A stretch of DNA of 64,000 nt from JAFGFY01 sp964520425 (GCA_964520425.1 CAZFMX010000004.1:7897-71896); one strand, 5' to 3'; counted from the stretch's first letter, positions 17,539 to 26,398 are shown. Notes: a model not told the origin generated them from the letters alone. Numbers and translations: made by a program.

Positions 17539-17937
17539 ATGGATGTCAGCGTTATAATGAAGAAAGATCGTAAGGCCCAACATTATAATATTGACAGTGA
17601 TATCGTCACCATTGGACGGTCTTCTGAGAATGATATTCAGGTTTCTGATAAGTTTATTTCCCGTGAGCACCTGAGAATAAGGCAGAAGGGAGACAAGTTC
17701 TTCGTAAGAGATTTAGGGAGTGAAAACGGGACTTTTGTTAATGGGATTCAAATACCCTTGAACGTTAACATTGAAGTAGCTAAAGGGACGGCCATCATTA
17801 CCGGTATGAGTGTGATTTTCCTTGGTGAAGGGGATTCCGGGAATGTTTTTGCCTTTCTTGAATCGATTGCTCCCGGCGAGGATAAAAGGGATGAGACGGG
17901 GACAATCATTCTAAGTGATACTATCCATCCTGAATGA
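17539..17937 (+). CDS. FHA-domain protein
   Basis: The 132-residue protein is essentially one forkhead-associated domain, which binds phosphothreonine peptides. Motifs are IGRSSENDIQ (GR and S of the binding loop), ISREHLRI and GSENGTFVNG. The ATG at 17539 is preferred over an upstream TTG because GGAGG lies about 11 nt before it. The last 25 residues are acidic and likely flexible, with Thr residues (DETGTIILSDT) that could be phosphorylated. No Ser/Thr kinase is encoded nearby. Confidence 0.85.
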   Translation: MDVSVIMKKDRKAQHYNIDSDIVTIGRSSENDIQVSDKFISREHLRIRQKGDKFFVRDLGSENGTFVNGIQIPLNVNIEVAKGTAIITGMSVIFLGEGDSGNVFAFLESIAPGEDKRDETGTIILSDTIHPE

Positions 17938-18417
17938 TCCAATCCAGTGAGTTTTCCTCTACCAAAAATGCCTTTCTGATTATCTTCCTTTGACAGCTAT
18001 TAGACGACCCACCCTATAGGACCTTTCTTTCAGAGATGTGTCGACAACATTTCTGAACGCCTTCCGACATTTGCTCGAGATACCGGCACATGGTTCATGA
18101 GATGCCTTTGGAGTGAAAATCATCCTTATTAAAGAGGTCGTTAGGGGAAGTAAAGCTGAAGTCTCACATAAGGGTATGCTAGAGGCAGGATGTTAAGTAC
18201 GGCCAAACCCGATCAACATATTGTGTCTTTGTCAGGATGATATTCTATATTTTGGTTAATTGGTGACTCTTTGTTAAATTGTGATAATAATATTGACAAT
18301 TATGCATATATTGTAGTATTTTAGGTATAACTTATTTGATTGAGACCCTTGCCCCCTCTATGAAACAGGGTTCAATAGCTCCACGACCATGATTTGAGGA
18401 GTAAGATTCGAGGACCT
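17938..18417 (+). other. Non-coding stretch with a weak promoter
   Basis: No open frame here looks like a gene. A TTGACA at 18293-18298 is followed after 15 nt by TAGTAT (18314-18319), a weak promoter pointing to the small gene at 18418. Nothing else was recognised. Confidence 0.35.
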
Positions 18418-18705
18418 ATGAAAGACAAAGGCGAGTATCACAGTGTGGAATTCTCTGTAGAGGGCCTGCCCGTCGCATATCAGTTCAGGCTTTGGAACAA
18501 CAACTCAAAGGAAATGTCTATTCTTGTTCGTGAAGACTCTGCTGTTTTGCCTCGTTTGAAAGTGGGAGACAGATTGAAGATGGAATATTACCCCACTGAT
18601 CCGCGTCGCCCTAAAGTAGGAAAAGAAACAGCCATTACAGAGATCGCTAGGGATAAACAGGGGAAGTATAACGGGCACACGGTCGTGGGTCTAGAGATTG
18701 TATGA
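18418..18705 (+). CDS. Small hypothetical protein, possible PilZ-like fold
   Basis: The 95-residue protein begins at the ATG at 18418, with GAGG four bases upstream. A TTG start 24 bp earlier is possible. The pattern of alternating beta strands with an early VEFSVEGLPVAYQFRLWN segment and LKVGDRLKMEYYP resembles small PilZ-like proteins, but the c-di-GMP motifs RxxxR and D/NxSxxG are not clear. I cannot assign a function. It is flanked by long non-coding stretches on both sides. Confidence 0.6.
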   Translation: MKDKGEYHSVEFSVEGLPVAYQFRLWNNNSKEMSILVREDSAVLPRLKVGDRLKMEYYPTDPRRPKVGKETAITEIARDKQGKYNGHTVVGLEIV

Positions 18706-19214
18706 ACTCACCAAGAAAAGATGTCTCTTGCACATCCAAGTCCTCCTCTCTTTTTAAAATCCTGCCCTGATTTGATTACCGCTATGTTGCGGAATCCTTA
18801 AAAACCGATTTATCCGATTAATGAGTAAGTGAACATGTGAAGTTACACCTTAGTTGAACAGCGAGTGAATGGTGATGAAATCTTTTCGTATGTTCCGAGT
18901 CTCCCGGCCTGGTCATTTCAAACAGTTATGGACGGGTGATGCCTCCCCCCTCCGCTGTTCCCCTCGACTTCGCTCGGGGCCAGGGGTCCCCCATTCCATA
19001 TCTGTTTGAAATAAGGTGGCCTCCCGACAGTCACCCCGAAAAGACTTCCTCACCATTTTTTCGTGTTCGAGGATATCACATAATTCGTACTTATTAATCG
19101 GATGAGATCGTATCACATTCCTCCTCCTTGACTTTTGGCACTGGAGACATATGATACCGACAAAACCGCCGGACCGGTTTCTTCTCTGAGTAATCCAAGG
19201 GATAGGGTGAACGG
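18706..19214. other. Intergenic stretch carrying a palindromic element
   Basis: Apart from the palindromic repeat at 18871-19054 I see no gene here. A minus-strand open frame across the repeat (18913-19116) reflects the repeat, not a protein. The end of the stretch provides the leader of the HTH/Zn-ribbon gene. Confidence 0.5.
18871..19054. repeat. Palindromic intergenic element, family 1, copy 1
   Basis: The outer arms GGTGATGAAATCTTTTCG (18871-18888) and CGAAAAGACTTCCTCACC (19037-19054) pair almost fully. Inner arms TTTCAAACAG and CTGTTTGAAA pair, and a central hairpin (CCCCTCGACTTCGCTCGGGG) pairs. Between them lie blocks shared with copies 2 and 3: CTCCCG, CCCCCTCCGCTGTTC, GCCAGGG and CCCGACAGTCAC. 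The paired arms differ from the other copies, but each copy keeps its own complementarity. Confidence 0.75.
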
Positions 19215-19496
19215 GTGCAGACCAAACGTCAGGATATGATCGATATCTTATGCGAAGGGGAAATGAGTGCCAAGGACCTTTCCCAAACCTTGGGAATTAG
19301 CGAAAAGGAAGTTTATGAACACCTTCCCCACATTGCGCGTTCCTTGATTCCCCAGGGGAAAAGACTTGTTATTCTCCCTTTCCGTTGCTTGGAGTGTGGG
19401 CATGTGTTTGAGGAGCGAAAGCGTTTTACCCGCCCGGGTCGTTGCCCTTACTGCAAGAAGTCACATATTGAGTGGCCGACGTATCGCATTGTTTAA
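19215..19496 (+). CDS. HTH/Zn-ribbon predicted transcriptional regulator
   Basis: The 93-residue protein matches the COG3357-type pattern of a winged HTH fused to a zinc ribbon. Residues 8-45 form the HTH (MIDILCEGEMSAKDLSQTLGISEKEVYEHL). A Zn-ribbon has CLECGHVF near 58 and CPYCKKSH near 77. The GTG at 19215 has AGGG upstream; an ATG at 19236 is an alternative. It precedes the TraB-family gene by 33 bp in the same direction and the two are probably co-transcribed. The family is common in archaea and some anaerobic bacteria. Confidence 0.8.
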   Translation: MQTKRQDMIDILCEGEMSAKDLSQTLGISEKEVYEHLPHIARSLIPQGKRLVILPFRCLECGHVFEERKRFTRPGRCPYCKKSHIEWPTYRIV

Positions 19497-19529
19497 TGGA
19501 GAGAAGCCATTCCGGCTTGAGATGGAGGT

Positions 19530-20702
19530 TTGAGGCACAAGGTGAATACCAATGAAGTAACTCGATTGAGTTACGAGAAGAAGGAAATCATACTTATCGG
19601 CACAGCCCATGTATCCAGGCAGAGTGCCGATTTGGTGAAACAGACCATAGAAGAGGTTAAACCCGATACAGTCTGCGTGGAGCTATGTCAATCTAGGTAT
19701 GAAACGATTACGAAAAAGAAGAAATGGCAAGAAACAGACCTTCTAAGGATCATAAGAGAAAAGAAGGCCTTCTTGCTCCTGTCAAACCTAATGCTCAGCT
19801 ATTTTCAAAAGAGAATCGGGAAGAAGCTGGGTATAACCCCGGGAGAGGAGATCATTCAGGCCATCGAGTCTGCCAAGACCGTTGGGGCCGGACTACACTT
19901 GGCGGACAGGGATATACGCACCACCCTATCCAGGACATGGCACATGATGAGGTTGTGGACAAAGATCAAACTGTTGGCCGGCCTTGTGACCTCAGCAGGA
20001 GAAATCGGTTCAATCGAGGAGGAAGATGTCGAAGAATTGAAGAACAAGGATATGCTGGAATTTTTTCTATCGGAGATTGGAGAATCATTACCGGAAATAA
20101 AGCGGACCCTGATTGATGAGCGGGACGAGTATTTGGCATATAAGATCAGGAACGCGCCAGGTGAAAAGGTTGTGGCCGTAGTCGGGGCAGGACATGTACC
20201 AGGTATTCAAAACCATTGGGAGAAGCCGATAGATATAGATCAACTGGAGAAGATCCCTCCAAAAGGTAAGATCTCTCTTTTCTTCAAGTGGGGGATACCG
20301 ATTCTGATCATAGGAATCATTGTCTCGGGTTTTTTCATGGCAGGGTCGACGGCCGGCACCAATATGATCAAATGGTGGGTCCTGGTCAATGCCGTCCTGG
20401 CAGGCCTTGGAGCGGGGTTAGCATTGGCTCATCCCTTGACCGTGCTCTCTGCCATGGTCGCCTCTCCCATCACATCCCTTAATCCCATGATCGCGGCAGG
20501 TTGGGTCGCGGGTCTGATCGAAGTCTTTTTAGGTAAACCGAAAGTGATGGATTTCGAAAGACTTCCCGAGGATATCTCTTCCCTGAAGGGGTTTTGGAGG
20601 AACAAGGTCACGCGTATTTTGCTTGTGGTGGTGTTCACGAATCTGGGGAGTAGCCTGGGAGCCTTTGTGGCCATTCCCCTTATGGTGAGAATATTCGGGT
20701 GA
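19530..20702 (+). CDS. TraB/TIKI-family membrane protein
   Basis: The protein has about 390 residues. The N-terminal soluble domain has the TraB/GumN pattern: LIGTAHVSRQSADLV with the conserved His, VCVELCQSRYE with the conserved Glu, and a later VVGAGHVPGI with a second His. This fold is shared with TIKI metalloproteases. The C-terminus holds about four membrane helices (IPILIIGIIVSGFFM, VLVNAVLAGLGAGLALAHP, PMIAAGWVAGLIEVFL, ILLVVVFTNLGSSLGAFVAIP). The start is uncertain: TTG at 19530, GTG at 19542 and ATG at 19552 are all possible. The substrate is unknown. Confidence 0.85.
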   Translation: MRHKVNTNEVTRLSYEKKEIILIGTAHVSRQSADLVKQTIEEVKPDTVCVELCQSRYETITKKKKWQETDLLRIIREKKAFLLLSNLMLSYFQKRIGKKLGITPGEEIIQAIESAKTVGAGLHLADRDIRTTLSRTWHMMRLWTKIKLLAGLVTSAGEIGSIEEEDVEELKNKDMLEFFLSEIGESLPEIKRTLIDERDEYLAYKIRNAPGEKVVAVVGAGHVPGIQNHWEKPIDIDQLEKIPPKGKISLFFKWGIPILIIGIIVSGFFMAGSTAGTNMIKWWVLVNAVLAGLGAGLALAHPLTVLSAMVASPITSLNPMIAAGWVAGLIEVFLGKPKVMDFERLPEDISSLKGFWRNKVTRILLVVVFTNLGSSLGAFVAIPLMVRIFG

Positions 20703-21009
20703 TCCAGATGCATTTGGAATGGAGTATTGCTCGAGGGACACAGGCTATTCTTTCGTTCCGAGGCTCCCGTGCTGGTCTTTTCTGAGACTTATCTGCGAGG
20801 GAAACTTGCCCCCTCCGCTGTTCTTCCCGCCTCTTCGAGGCGGAAAGCCAGGGCTTCCCCCACAGATAAGTCTCGAAAAGACGGCGCTCTCCCACCAGTC
20901 ACTTCAGAAAAGCCTCTGTCACTCAAGCCACTCTTTCGGGGTTTTCTGAGCTCTCATGCTCTGGGTGAGGAACCTCATTGATCAATGATAATTGGTTGTT
21001 GGCTTTGGG
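20703..21009. other. Intergenic space between convergent genes
   Basis: The stretch is mostly filled by the palindromic element at 20730-20927. Its position between the ends of convergent genes would suit a bidirectional transcription barrier. Nothing else was recognised. Confidence 0.5.
20730..20927. repeat. Palindromic intergenic element, family 1, copy 2
   Basis: The outer arms CTCGAGGGACACAGGCTATT and AAAAGCCTCTGTCACTCAAG pair with a few mismatches. Inner arms ACTTATCTG and CAGATAAGT pair exactly, and the central CCGCCTCTTCGAGGCGG hairpin is perfect. The block CTTGCCCCCTCCGCTGTTC and GCCAGGGCTTCCCCC are nearly identical to copy 3. Confidence 0.8.
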
Positions 21010-22224
21010 TTACTGATATCTTTTCTGTTGAAAGAGCTTTTTGTTTGGTGTGGCGGATATATAGTAAAACTTGTCCAAGGGCACGTATATATAGGGGACA
21101 TCTTCTTTTCGGCGGTAGAGAAAATGCGAGAGAATCATGCGGTTTGCAGCCCGGTGTGCGATGATCATGATGTTTCCGGAGGGCCCGCTTAGATAGAGCG
21201 CCTTTTTAATACCTCGCTCAATCCTTTCTTCCATTGAGATGTAACCTTCCCCTTCGGGGTAGACGTAATTGTATTTATCCTTTTTCCTGGAAAGATAGAC
21301 CTGAGGCATTTCTTCCCTGATCTCCTTATAGCTCATCCCTTCACATTCCCCGCTGTAAATTTCATTGAACTCGGCAAAGGGAACGATTGTGCAGTTTTTT
21401 TGCCGTTCCTTGATGGGCTCCGCGGTTTGAATCGTTCTCTTCCGCTGACTGGTGAAGATAAGCGGAATGTCTTTGTTGGCGAAATATTTCGCTAAAGCCC
21501 TGGCCTGGGCCTTGCCATTATCTGTGAGATCAGAATCCCCACCGATACGGTTTTCCAGATTGAAATAGGTTTCACCGTGGCGGATGATATAGAGGTTCTT
21601 TACCGTATCCGTCACCAAAAAATCTCTTATTTGATCATATAAGAGGATTTCGTCGGAGATCTCTTCTTCAAGAATTTTGGTGTGAAGAGAATCCAACATG
21701 ACCCTGTTCTTCTCTTTTTTCAGAGGGCAATAGATGGATTCATAATACAAGATCCGTTGATTAAAACTGGCCATGGACTCTTCCCGGCTCAGATGGGTGA
21801 ATTCGGGTAGAGTTATCTTTCTGAGTAGGCTGGTATTCACAATCTCTTGGTCATCAGTGATACATTCAATGAAGAGTATGGGATGGTTATTGAGTAGGGT
21901 TTCAATGCGTTCTCTGCGTTCGAGACTGGCATTAGTCGCGTCTATGATAGCCACGGTCCCGTTTTTCTTGAGGTATCTTTTCGCCCTGTTCAAATTGATC
22001 AGGGCGATCTTTTCTCTGATGGCGACGCCTTCCTTGTTCTTGGGATCATAGAATTCTGCGTAAGACGTATTATTCGGAATCATCCTGCGTCTCAGATCGC
22101 CATTGTTGAAAATCCTTGCTTTGATTGAATCACGCCTGAGGTTGTCTCTGAGTTTGAGGGCTGTGACCGACTTGCCTCGGACAGGAAGACCAACCATGAC
22201 GATATAGAGTTTATTGTCTATCAT
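21010..22224 (-). CDS. Bifunctional 6-phosphofructo-2-kinase / fructose-2,6-bisphosphatase
   Basis: The 404-residue protein has both halves of the eukaryotic-type enzyme. The kinase half has a P-loop GLPVRGKS (13-20) and the IIDATNAS segment near 93. The phosphatase half is a histidine phosphatase with RHGETYFNLENRIGGDSDLT (H216), TSQRKRTIQTAEP and IIAHRAANRMI near the end. Together they make and break fructose-2,6-bisphosphate. The eukaryotic regulatory N-terminus is missing. Such fusions are rare in bacteria. A class I fructose-1,6-bisphosphatase, the classic target of F2,6BP in eukaryotes, is encoded at 59761-60792. Whether the bacterial enzyme makes F2,6BP needs assay. Confidence 0.9.
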   Translation of the reverse strand: MIDNKLYIVMVGLPVRGKSVTALKLRDNLRRDSIKARIFNNGDLRRRMIPNNTSYAEFYDPKNKEGVAIREKIALINLNRAKRYLKKNGTVAIIDATNASLERRERIETLLNNHPILFIECITDDQEIVNTSLLRKITLPEFTHLSREESMASFNQRILYYESIYCPLKKEKNRVMLDSLHTKILEEEISDEILLYDQIRDFLVTDTVKNLYIIRHGETYFNLENRIGGDSDLTDNGKAQARALAKYFANKDIPLIFTSQRKRTIQTAEPIKERQKNCTIVPFAEFNEIYSGECEGMSYKEIREEMPQVYLSRKKDKYNYVYPEGEGYISMEERIERGIKKALYLSGPSGNIMIIAHRAANRMILSHFLYRRKEDVPYIYVPLDKFYYISATPNKKLFQQKRYQ

Positions 22225-22330
22225 GTGGGTGTGTCCTTGAAAAGGATGAATAAAGTAATATAATCGTTTGAAATGAGACGTTTTATTTTGATCGTGCGTG
22301 AACCGGAGGATTCAATCAGAACTAAAGGTG

Positions 22331-22358
22331 TTACAATCCTTCTACACTATGATAAAAT
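22331..22358 (+). promoter_or_regulatory. Possible sigma-70 promoter for the protease gene
   Basis: TTACAA (22331-22336), a 16-nt spacer and TAAAAT (22353-22358) lie 68 bp before the start. The -10 matches five of six bases; the -35 is weak. Confidence 0.3.
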
Positions 22359-22425
22359 AGAAGTAAACAACCAGCCGGTGCGTCTCTCTCACAAACACTT
22401 TCCGCGCGGGCCATCCATTTGAGAT

Positions 22426-23673
22426 ATGATACAAATCAATAAACTCTTAGTCGTCTATCTTGTCGTCTATCTTCTCAGTACTTTATCAGGTCTTATCGTG
22501 AAGTGGATCAATGCCGGTAATCTCAGACGATATCGGGGTGAAGTCCCGGGCCCTTTTCGCGGCCTCATCGAGAAGAACGAGCTTGAGAGAATGGACCGCT
22601 ACACGATTGATAAGACGAATTTGTCCTATGTAGAAACGGTCATCAGCAGGGCGATCTTCCTCTTAGTCATTCTGTCCGGTCTATTGCCCTGGCTGGCTGG
22701 TGTTTTGGAGGATGTCTATTTGGTATGCGCAGGCCTCATCTTCTTCGCTGTTCCAGGTTTAATAGGGGCTGTTGCCGATCTCCCGTTTGAATACTATCAC
22801 CTTTTCAGGATTGAGACAAAATACGGTTTCAACACCCTCACACGTAAGACCTGGCTCATGGATCTCTTCAAGTCACTGCTGATCACTGTGATCATCGGGG
22901 TTTTTCTGCTCTCCCTTCTTCTTCTGATGATCAGGTATACCGGAGGTAGCTGGTGGATCTGGGCCTGGCTTATCTTCTTTGGCTTTCAAATCCTGATGAC
23001 CATGATTTATCCTACCATTATTGCTCCTCTTTTCAATAAGTTTACTCTCCTGGAAAACAATGAGCTTACGGAAAGAATAAGGTGCCTTGCCGAAAAAGAA
23101 GGATTTGCAATAAAAGGCGTATTCCAGATGGATGCAGGGAAGAGGAGCCGCCATACTAACGCGTATCTATCAGGCTTTGGAAAGACCAAAAGGATTGTGC
23201 TTTTCGACACTCTGTTGGAGACTCACGATGATGATGAGATCTTGGCCGTACTTGCCCATGAAATAGGACATTTTAAGAGGAATCATATCAAGAAACAGCT
23301 TTTAATTATGGGTCTTTTCTCCCTAGTCCTTTTCTATCTAATTTCATGGATGATCTCATGGACTCCCATGTATCATGCATTTGGATTTTCCGGAATGCCG
23401 GTCTATGCCGGAGTCTTTCTTGTTGCCGTTCTCTGGGAGCCGCTGGGATTCTTTCTCTCCCCTGTGTCCATGGCTGTTTCCAGACGGTTTGAGCGAGAGG
23501 CGGACCGTTTTGCTTTTAATGTTATGGAGACGGCGCAACCCCTTGTGAAAGCATTAAAAAAGATGGCCAAAGACAATCTTTCCAATCTTCGACCCCATCC
23601 CCTTTACGTTTGTTTTAACCATTCTCATCCACCTCTATTAGAGAGAATTAGGGACCTTGAACAGATGAGCTAG
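22426..23673 (+). CDS. M48-family Ste24-like membrane metalloprotease
   Basis: The 415-residue protein resembles CAAX prenyl protease 1 (Ste24). It has an N-terminal helix, hydrophobic helices around residues 65-110 and 140-205, the zinc motif HEIGHFKRNH near 278, and a downstream Glu in EREADRFA near 355. The M48A fold lies across the membrane with its active site inside a chamber. The N-terminal segment NAGNLRRYRGEVP is typical of the family. Bacterial members have uncertain substrates; quality control of membrane proteins is likely. It is monocistronic, divergent from the PFK-2 gene. Confidence 0.9.
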   Translation: MIQINKLLVVYLVVYLLSTLSGLIVKWINAGNLRRYRGEVPGPFRGLIEKNELERMDRYTIDKTNLSYVETVISRAIFLLVILSGLLPWLAGVLEDVYLVCAGLIFFAVPGLIGAVADLPFEYYHLFRIETKYGFNTLTRKTWLMDLFKSLLITVIIGVFLLSLLLLMIRYTGGSWWIWAWLIFFGFQILMTMIYPTIIAPLFNKFTLLENNELTERIRCLAEKEGFAIKGVFQMDAGKRSRHTNAYLSGFGKTKRIVLFDTLLETHDDDEILAVLAHEIGHFKRNHIKKQLLIMGLFSLVLFYLISWMISWTPMYHAFGFSGMPVYAGVFLVAVLWEPLGFFLSPVSMAVSRRFEREADRFAFNVMETAQPLVKALKKMAKDNLSNLRPHPLYVCFNHSHPPLLERIRDLEQMS

Positions 23674-23982
23674 ACCGTGTCTCTCTCCCTTTTCGACGGT
23701 ATGTTTGGTCATGACTTGTGTTATTTGACAGATAGTCTATAATGGTTAAATTTATTTTATTGAATTTAGGCGGTTTGGGAGTCGTCTTCCGATGTTTCGG
23801 ACATGGGGGAGAGATTCAAGGCTCATGGCACAGGGCACACGGCGTAAGGAAAGGCGCTCTAGTTTGAGCCTTAATCCCTGAGTCTGCATGTGTCGGGTGG
23901 AGTCTCGCAAAGGAGCTTTCGCGGCGGAAGCTTGAGGGCTTTCGATAAACGCGAATAGATACTTATTTTCGGGAGGATCAAA
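23674..23982 (+). other. Leader region of the BI-1 family gene
   Basis: A perfect TATAAT lies at 23738-23743 with a weak TTGTGT 16 nt upstream, which would give a leader of about 230 nt. The leader is GC-rich and could fold, but I do not recognise a known riboswitch. Confidence 0.35.
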
Positions 23983-24690
23983 ATGTCAGGATCATATTCC
24001 GTTTCCAGGCCATCGACGGAAGTCATGGTCAATGATTTTGTGCGAAGCGTCTACAACTGGATGTGCATCGGGCTCGCGCTGACGGGCTTCACGGCCTTTT
24101 ATGTCTCTAACAGTGAGACCATGCGTTACCTTGTTTTCGGCAACCGGCTCATTTTTTTCGGCCTTATTATCGCGGAACTGGTCATGGTATTCTCTCTGGT
24201 CAGCAGGGTGAACCGGATGAGCGCCGGCACGGCCACATCCCTTTTCGTGGCCTACTCTATCATTAACGGCGTGACCCTCTCATTTGTTTTCCTTGCTTAT
24301 ACATCCGCATCCATTGTTAGTACCTTCTTTATCTGCGCGGCGACCTTTCTGGCATGCAGCATTTATGGCTGGACCACTAAAAAGGACCTGACATCCTTTG
24401 GCGGGTTCCTCTTGATGGGCCTGTTTGGGATTATCATAGCATCCTTGGTCAATATATTTGTGCGAAGCACCGCGATGCAAATGATGATCAGCTATATCGG
24501 CGTCTTCGTATTTGTGGGACTGACCGCCTATGATACACAGAAGCTGAAGAATATGGCACTGAATCAACCCGCCGGTCTGGACGGCGCTGTGATCAGAAAG
24601 GGTGCCATCATGGGCGCGCTTGCCTTGTATCTCGACTTTATCAACCTGTTCCTATTCTTACTCAGGATACTTGGTCAGGGTCGGGATTAG
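23983..24690 (+). CDS. Bax inhibitor-1/YccA family membrane protein
   Basis: The 235-residue protein has seven hydrophobic segments and the family's C-terminal pattern YDTQKLK followed by GALALYLDFINLFLFLLRILG. BI-1 family proteins (TMBIM; bacterial YetJ, YccA) are calcium-leak channels or modulators of the FtsH protease. The N-terminus (SVSRPSTEVMVNDFVRSVYNWM) is typical of bacterial YccA/YbhL-like members. GGGAGG lies just before the ATG. It is not clearly in an operon. Confidence 0.93.
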   Translation: MSGSYSVSRPSTEVMVNDFVRSVYNWMCIGLALTGFTAFYVSNSETMRYLVFGNRLIFFGLIIAELVMVFSLVSRVNRMSAGTATSLFVAYSIINGVTLSFVFLAYTSASIVSTFFICAATFLACSIYGWTTKKDLTSFGGFLLMGLFGIIIASLVNIFVRSTAMQMMISYIGVFVFVGLTAYDTQKLKNMALNQPAGLDGAVIRKGAIMGALALYLDFINLFLFLLRILGQGRD

Positions 24691-24814
24691 AGCCTGCCAG
24701 GGGAATTCTCCCGGATCAGATCTAAATAGAGACTAGAAGAGCACTCTCTATATGATCCTTACTGCTGTGCGAGGTGACCCCTAGCGAATAAAGAGCCGAA
24801 AGATTTGAATCCAT

Positions 24815-25747
24815 ATGGAACCGGCCTATGTAAAGTTGTTTCGGGAAGGGGGTTTTTCAGAACGGATCGATAAGGCGATCGCTCTAATGGAGGCTTGCAG
24901 GCTTTGCCCCCGTGAATGCGGGGTAAACCGCTTGGAAGGGGAACGGGGTATCTGCAAGACCGGTAGAAAGGCGATCGTCTCCAGCTATAACGCCCATTTT
25001 GGAGAGGAATCTCCGCTTGTGGGAAGATATGGTTCCGGTACTATGTTTATGGGGGGCTGTAATCTCCTTTGCAATTTCTGTCAGAACTATGAGATCAGCC
25101 ATCTGATAGAGGGTGTGGAGGTGGAACCGGAACAGATGGCTGCCATGATGATTCATCTGGCGGAGAGGGGATGTCACAACATCAACTTTGTGACCCCCAC
25201 CCATGTAGTCCCCCAACTGCTTGAGTCCCTGGCACAGGCCGCGGAACAGGGGTTGGATATTCCCCTTGTCTATAACTCCAGTGGTTATGACAAGAAGGAA
25301 ACCCTTGAACTTCTGGACGGGATTGTGGATATATACATGCCGGACTTCAAGTTTTGGGAGGACCGTTGGGCTGAGCGGTATTGCAAGGCCCCTGATTATC
25401 CGGAAAGGGCTAAAGAGGCCATTAAAGAGATGCATCGGCAGGTGGGAAATCTGGTTATGGATGACCAGGGTGTGGCGGTCAGGGGACTTCTGGTGCGGCA
25501 CCTGGTCATGCCCGGGGATGTCGCCGGAGCTGAAAAGGTGCTTGAATTCATTGCCCGTGAAATCTCCCCCAGTACCTATGTCAATGTGATGGATCAATAC
25601 AGACCGTGTGGGAACGCACATAAGGATGAATACATAAATCGACGTTTATCGTCTCGAGAATTCAGGGAGGCGATGGAGGCGGTCAGGAGGGCAGGGCTGA
25701 CGCGACTCGATTCTAGGGATCGTGTTCGGCTCGTATTTGCGAAATGA
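24815..25747 (+). CDS. PflA-like radical SAM enzyme
   Basis: The 310-residue protein has an N-terminal cysteine cluster (CRLCPRECGVNRLEGERGIC, about 28-47) and the radical SAM motif CNLLCNFC near 81-88, giving a 4Fe-4S cluster and SAM cleavage. MGGC and the conserved FKFW segment match the group of uncharacterised PflA-related proteins (COG1313 type). The substrate is unknown; activation of a glycyl radical enzyme is possible but no such enzyme is encoded nearby. Its stop overlaps the phosphatase start by 4 bp. Confidence 0.88.
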   Translation: MEPAYVKLFREGGFSERIDKAIALMEACRLCPRECGVNRLEGERGICKTGRKAIVSSYNAHFGEESPLVGRYGSGTMFMGGCNLLCNFCQNYEISHLIEGVEVEPEQMAAMMIHLAERGCHNINFVTPTHVVPQLLESLAQAAEQGLDIPLVYNSSGYDKKETLELLDGIVDIYMPDFKFWEDRWAERYCKAPDYPERAKEAIKEMHRQVGNLVMDDQGVAVRGLLVRHLVMPGDVAGAEKVLEFIAREISPSTYVNVMDQYRPCGNAHKDEYINRRLSSREFREAMEAVRRAGLTRLDSRDRVRLVFAK

Positions 25748-26394
25748 TGAATAGCGAAAGAATATTTATAGTGGGTGATGTTCACGGATGCCTGGATATG
25801 CTCAGAAGGTTGGTGGACAAAATCGATTGGCGGCCCGATGAAGACAATCTGATCTTTCTGGGAGATTACATTGACCGGGGGAAAGATTCCAAAGGTGTGA
25901 TTGACTATATCCTTGAACTCAAGAGAGAATCCTCGCACGTTCAATGTATTTTGGGGAACCATGAAAACATCCTGTTGGACTTTCTAAATACCGGGGAGCC
26001 CAGATTGTTGATCATAAACGGCGGAATTCCTACATTGGAAAGCTACCAGGCCGCCAGTGAGAATGAGGATGATCCCCTGATTCCTCCTGAGCACACGGCC
26101 TTCTTTAAAGACCTTGTTCCATATATAGAACTTGAAGATTACTATGTCGTTCACGCAGGTTTCCGACCGGGCGTGCCAATTGAGGACCAATCTCTTGAAG
26201 ACTTGATATGGATTAGGGAGCCTTTCATTTTCTCCAACCTTGACTTTGGAAAGACGGTGATATTCGGTCATACCCCCATCGCTGAGCCTTTGATGATGGA
26301 CAACAAGATAGGCCTGGATACCGGGGCCGTATATGGGAACAGATTGACCTGCCTCGAGCTTCCTCGTATGAAATTCCACTCGGTGGAGGCCTAA
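25744..26394 (+). CDS. PP1/PrpE-like metallophosphoesterase
   Basis: The 216-residue protein has all family metal-binding motifs: GDVHG (10-14), GDYIDRG (about 41-47), GNHEN (about 69-73), and two C-terminal histidines (VVHAGF, FGHTP). This is the bacterial serine/threonine or ApppA-type phosphatase group. It is translationally coupled to the radical SAM gene and is followed after 4 bp by the dehydratase-type gene, so the three form an operon. The substrate is not defined by sequence. Confidence 0.9.
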   Translation: MMNSERIFIVGDVHGCLDMLRRLVDKIDWRPDEDNLIFLGDYIDRGKDSKGVIDYILELKRESSHVQCILGNHENILLDFLNTGEPRLLIINGGIPTLESYQAASENEDDPLIPPEHTAFFKDLVPYIELEDYYVVHAGFRPGVPIEDQSLEDLIWIREPFIFSNLDFGKTVIFGHTPIAEPLMMDNKIGLDTGAVYGNRLTCLELPRMKFHSVEA

Positions 26395-26398
26395 GTAT

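Noticed and set aside
20719..20981. Small proteins in the palindromic element near 20730
   Set aside because: The frames follow the repeat, recur at 59564-59860 and on the opposite strand, and reflect the hairpin rather than a protein.
23725..23743. TTGACA plus TATAAT as a promoter for the BI-1 gene
   Set aside because: The two boxes are only 7 nt apart, far below the 16-18 nt needed; only the TATAAT with a weak upstream box remains possible.
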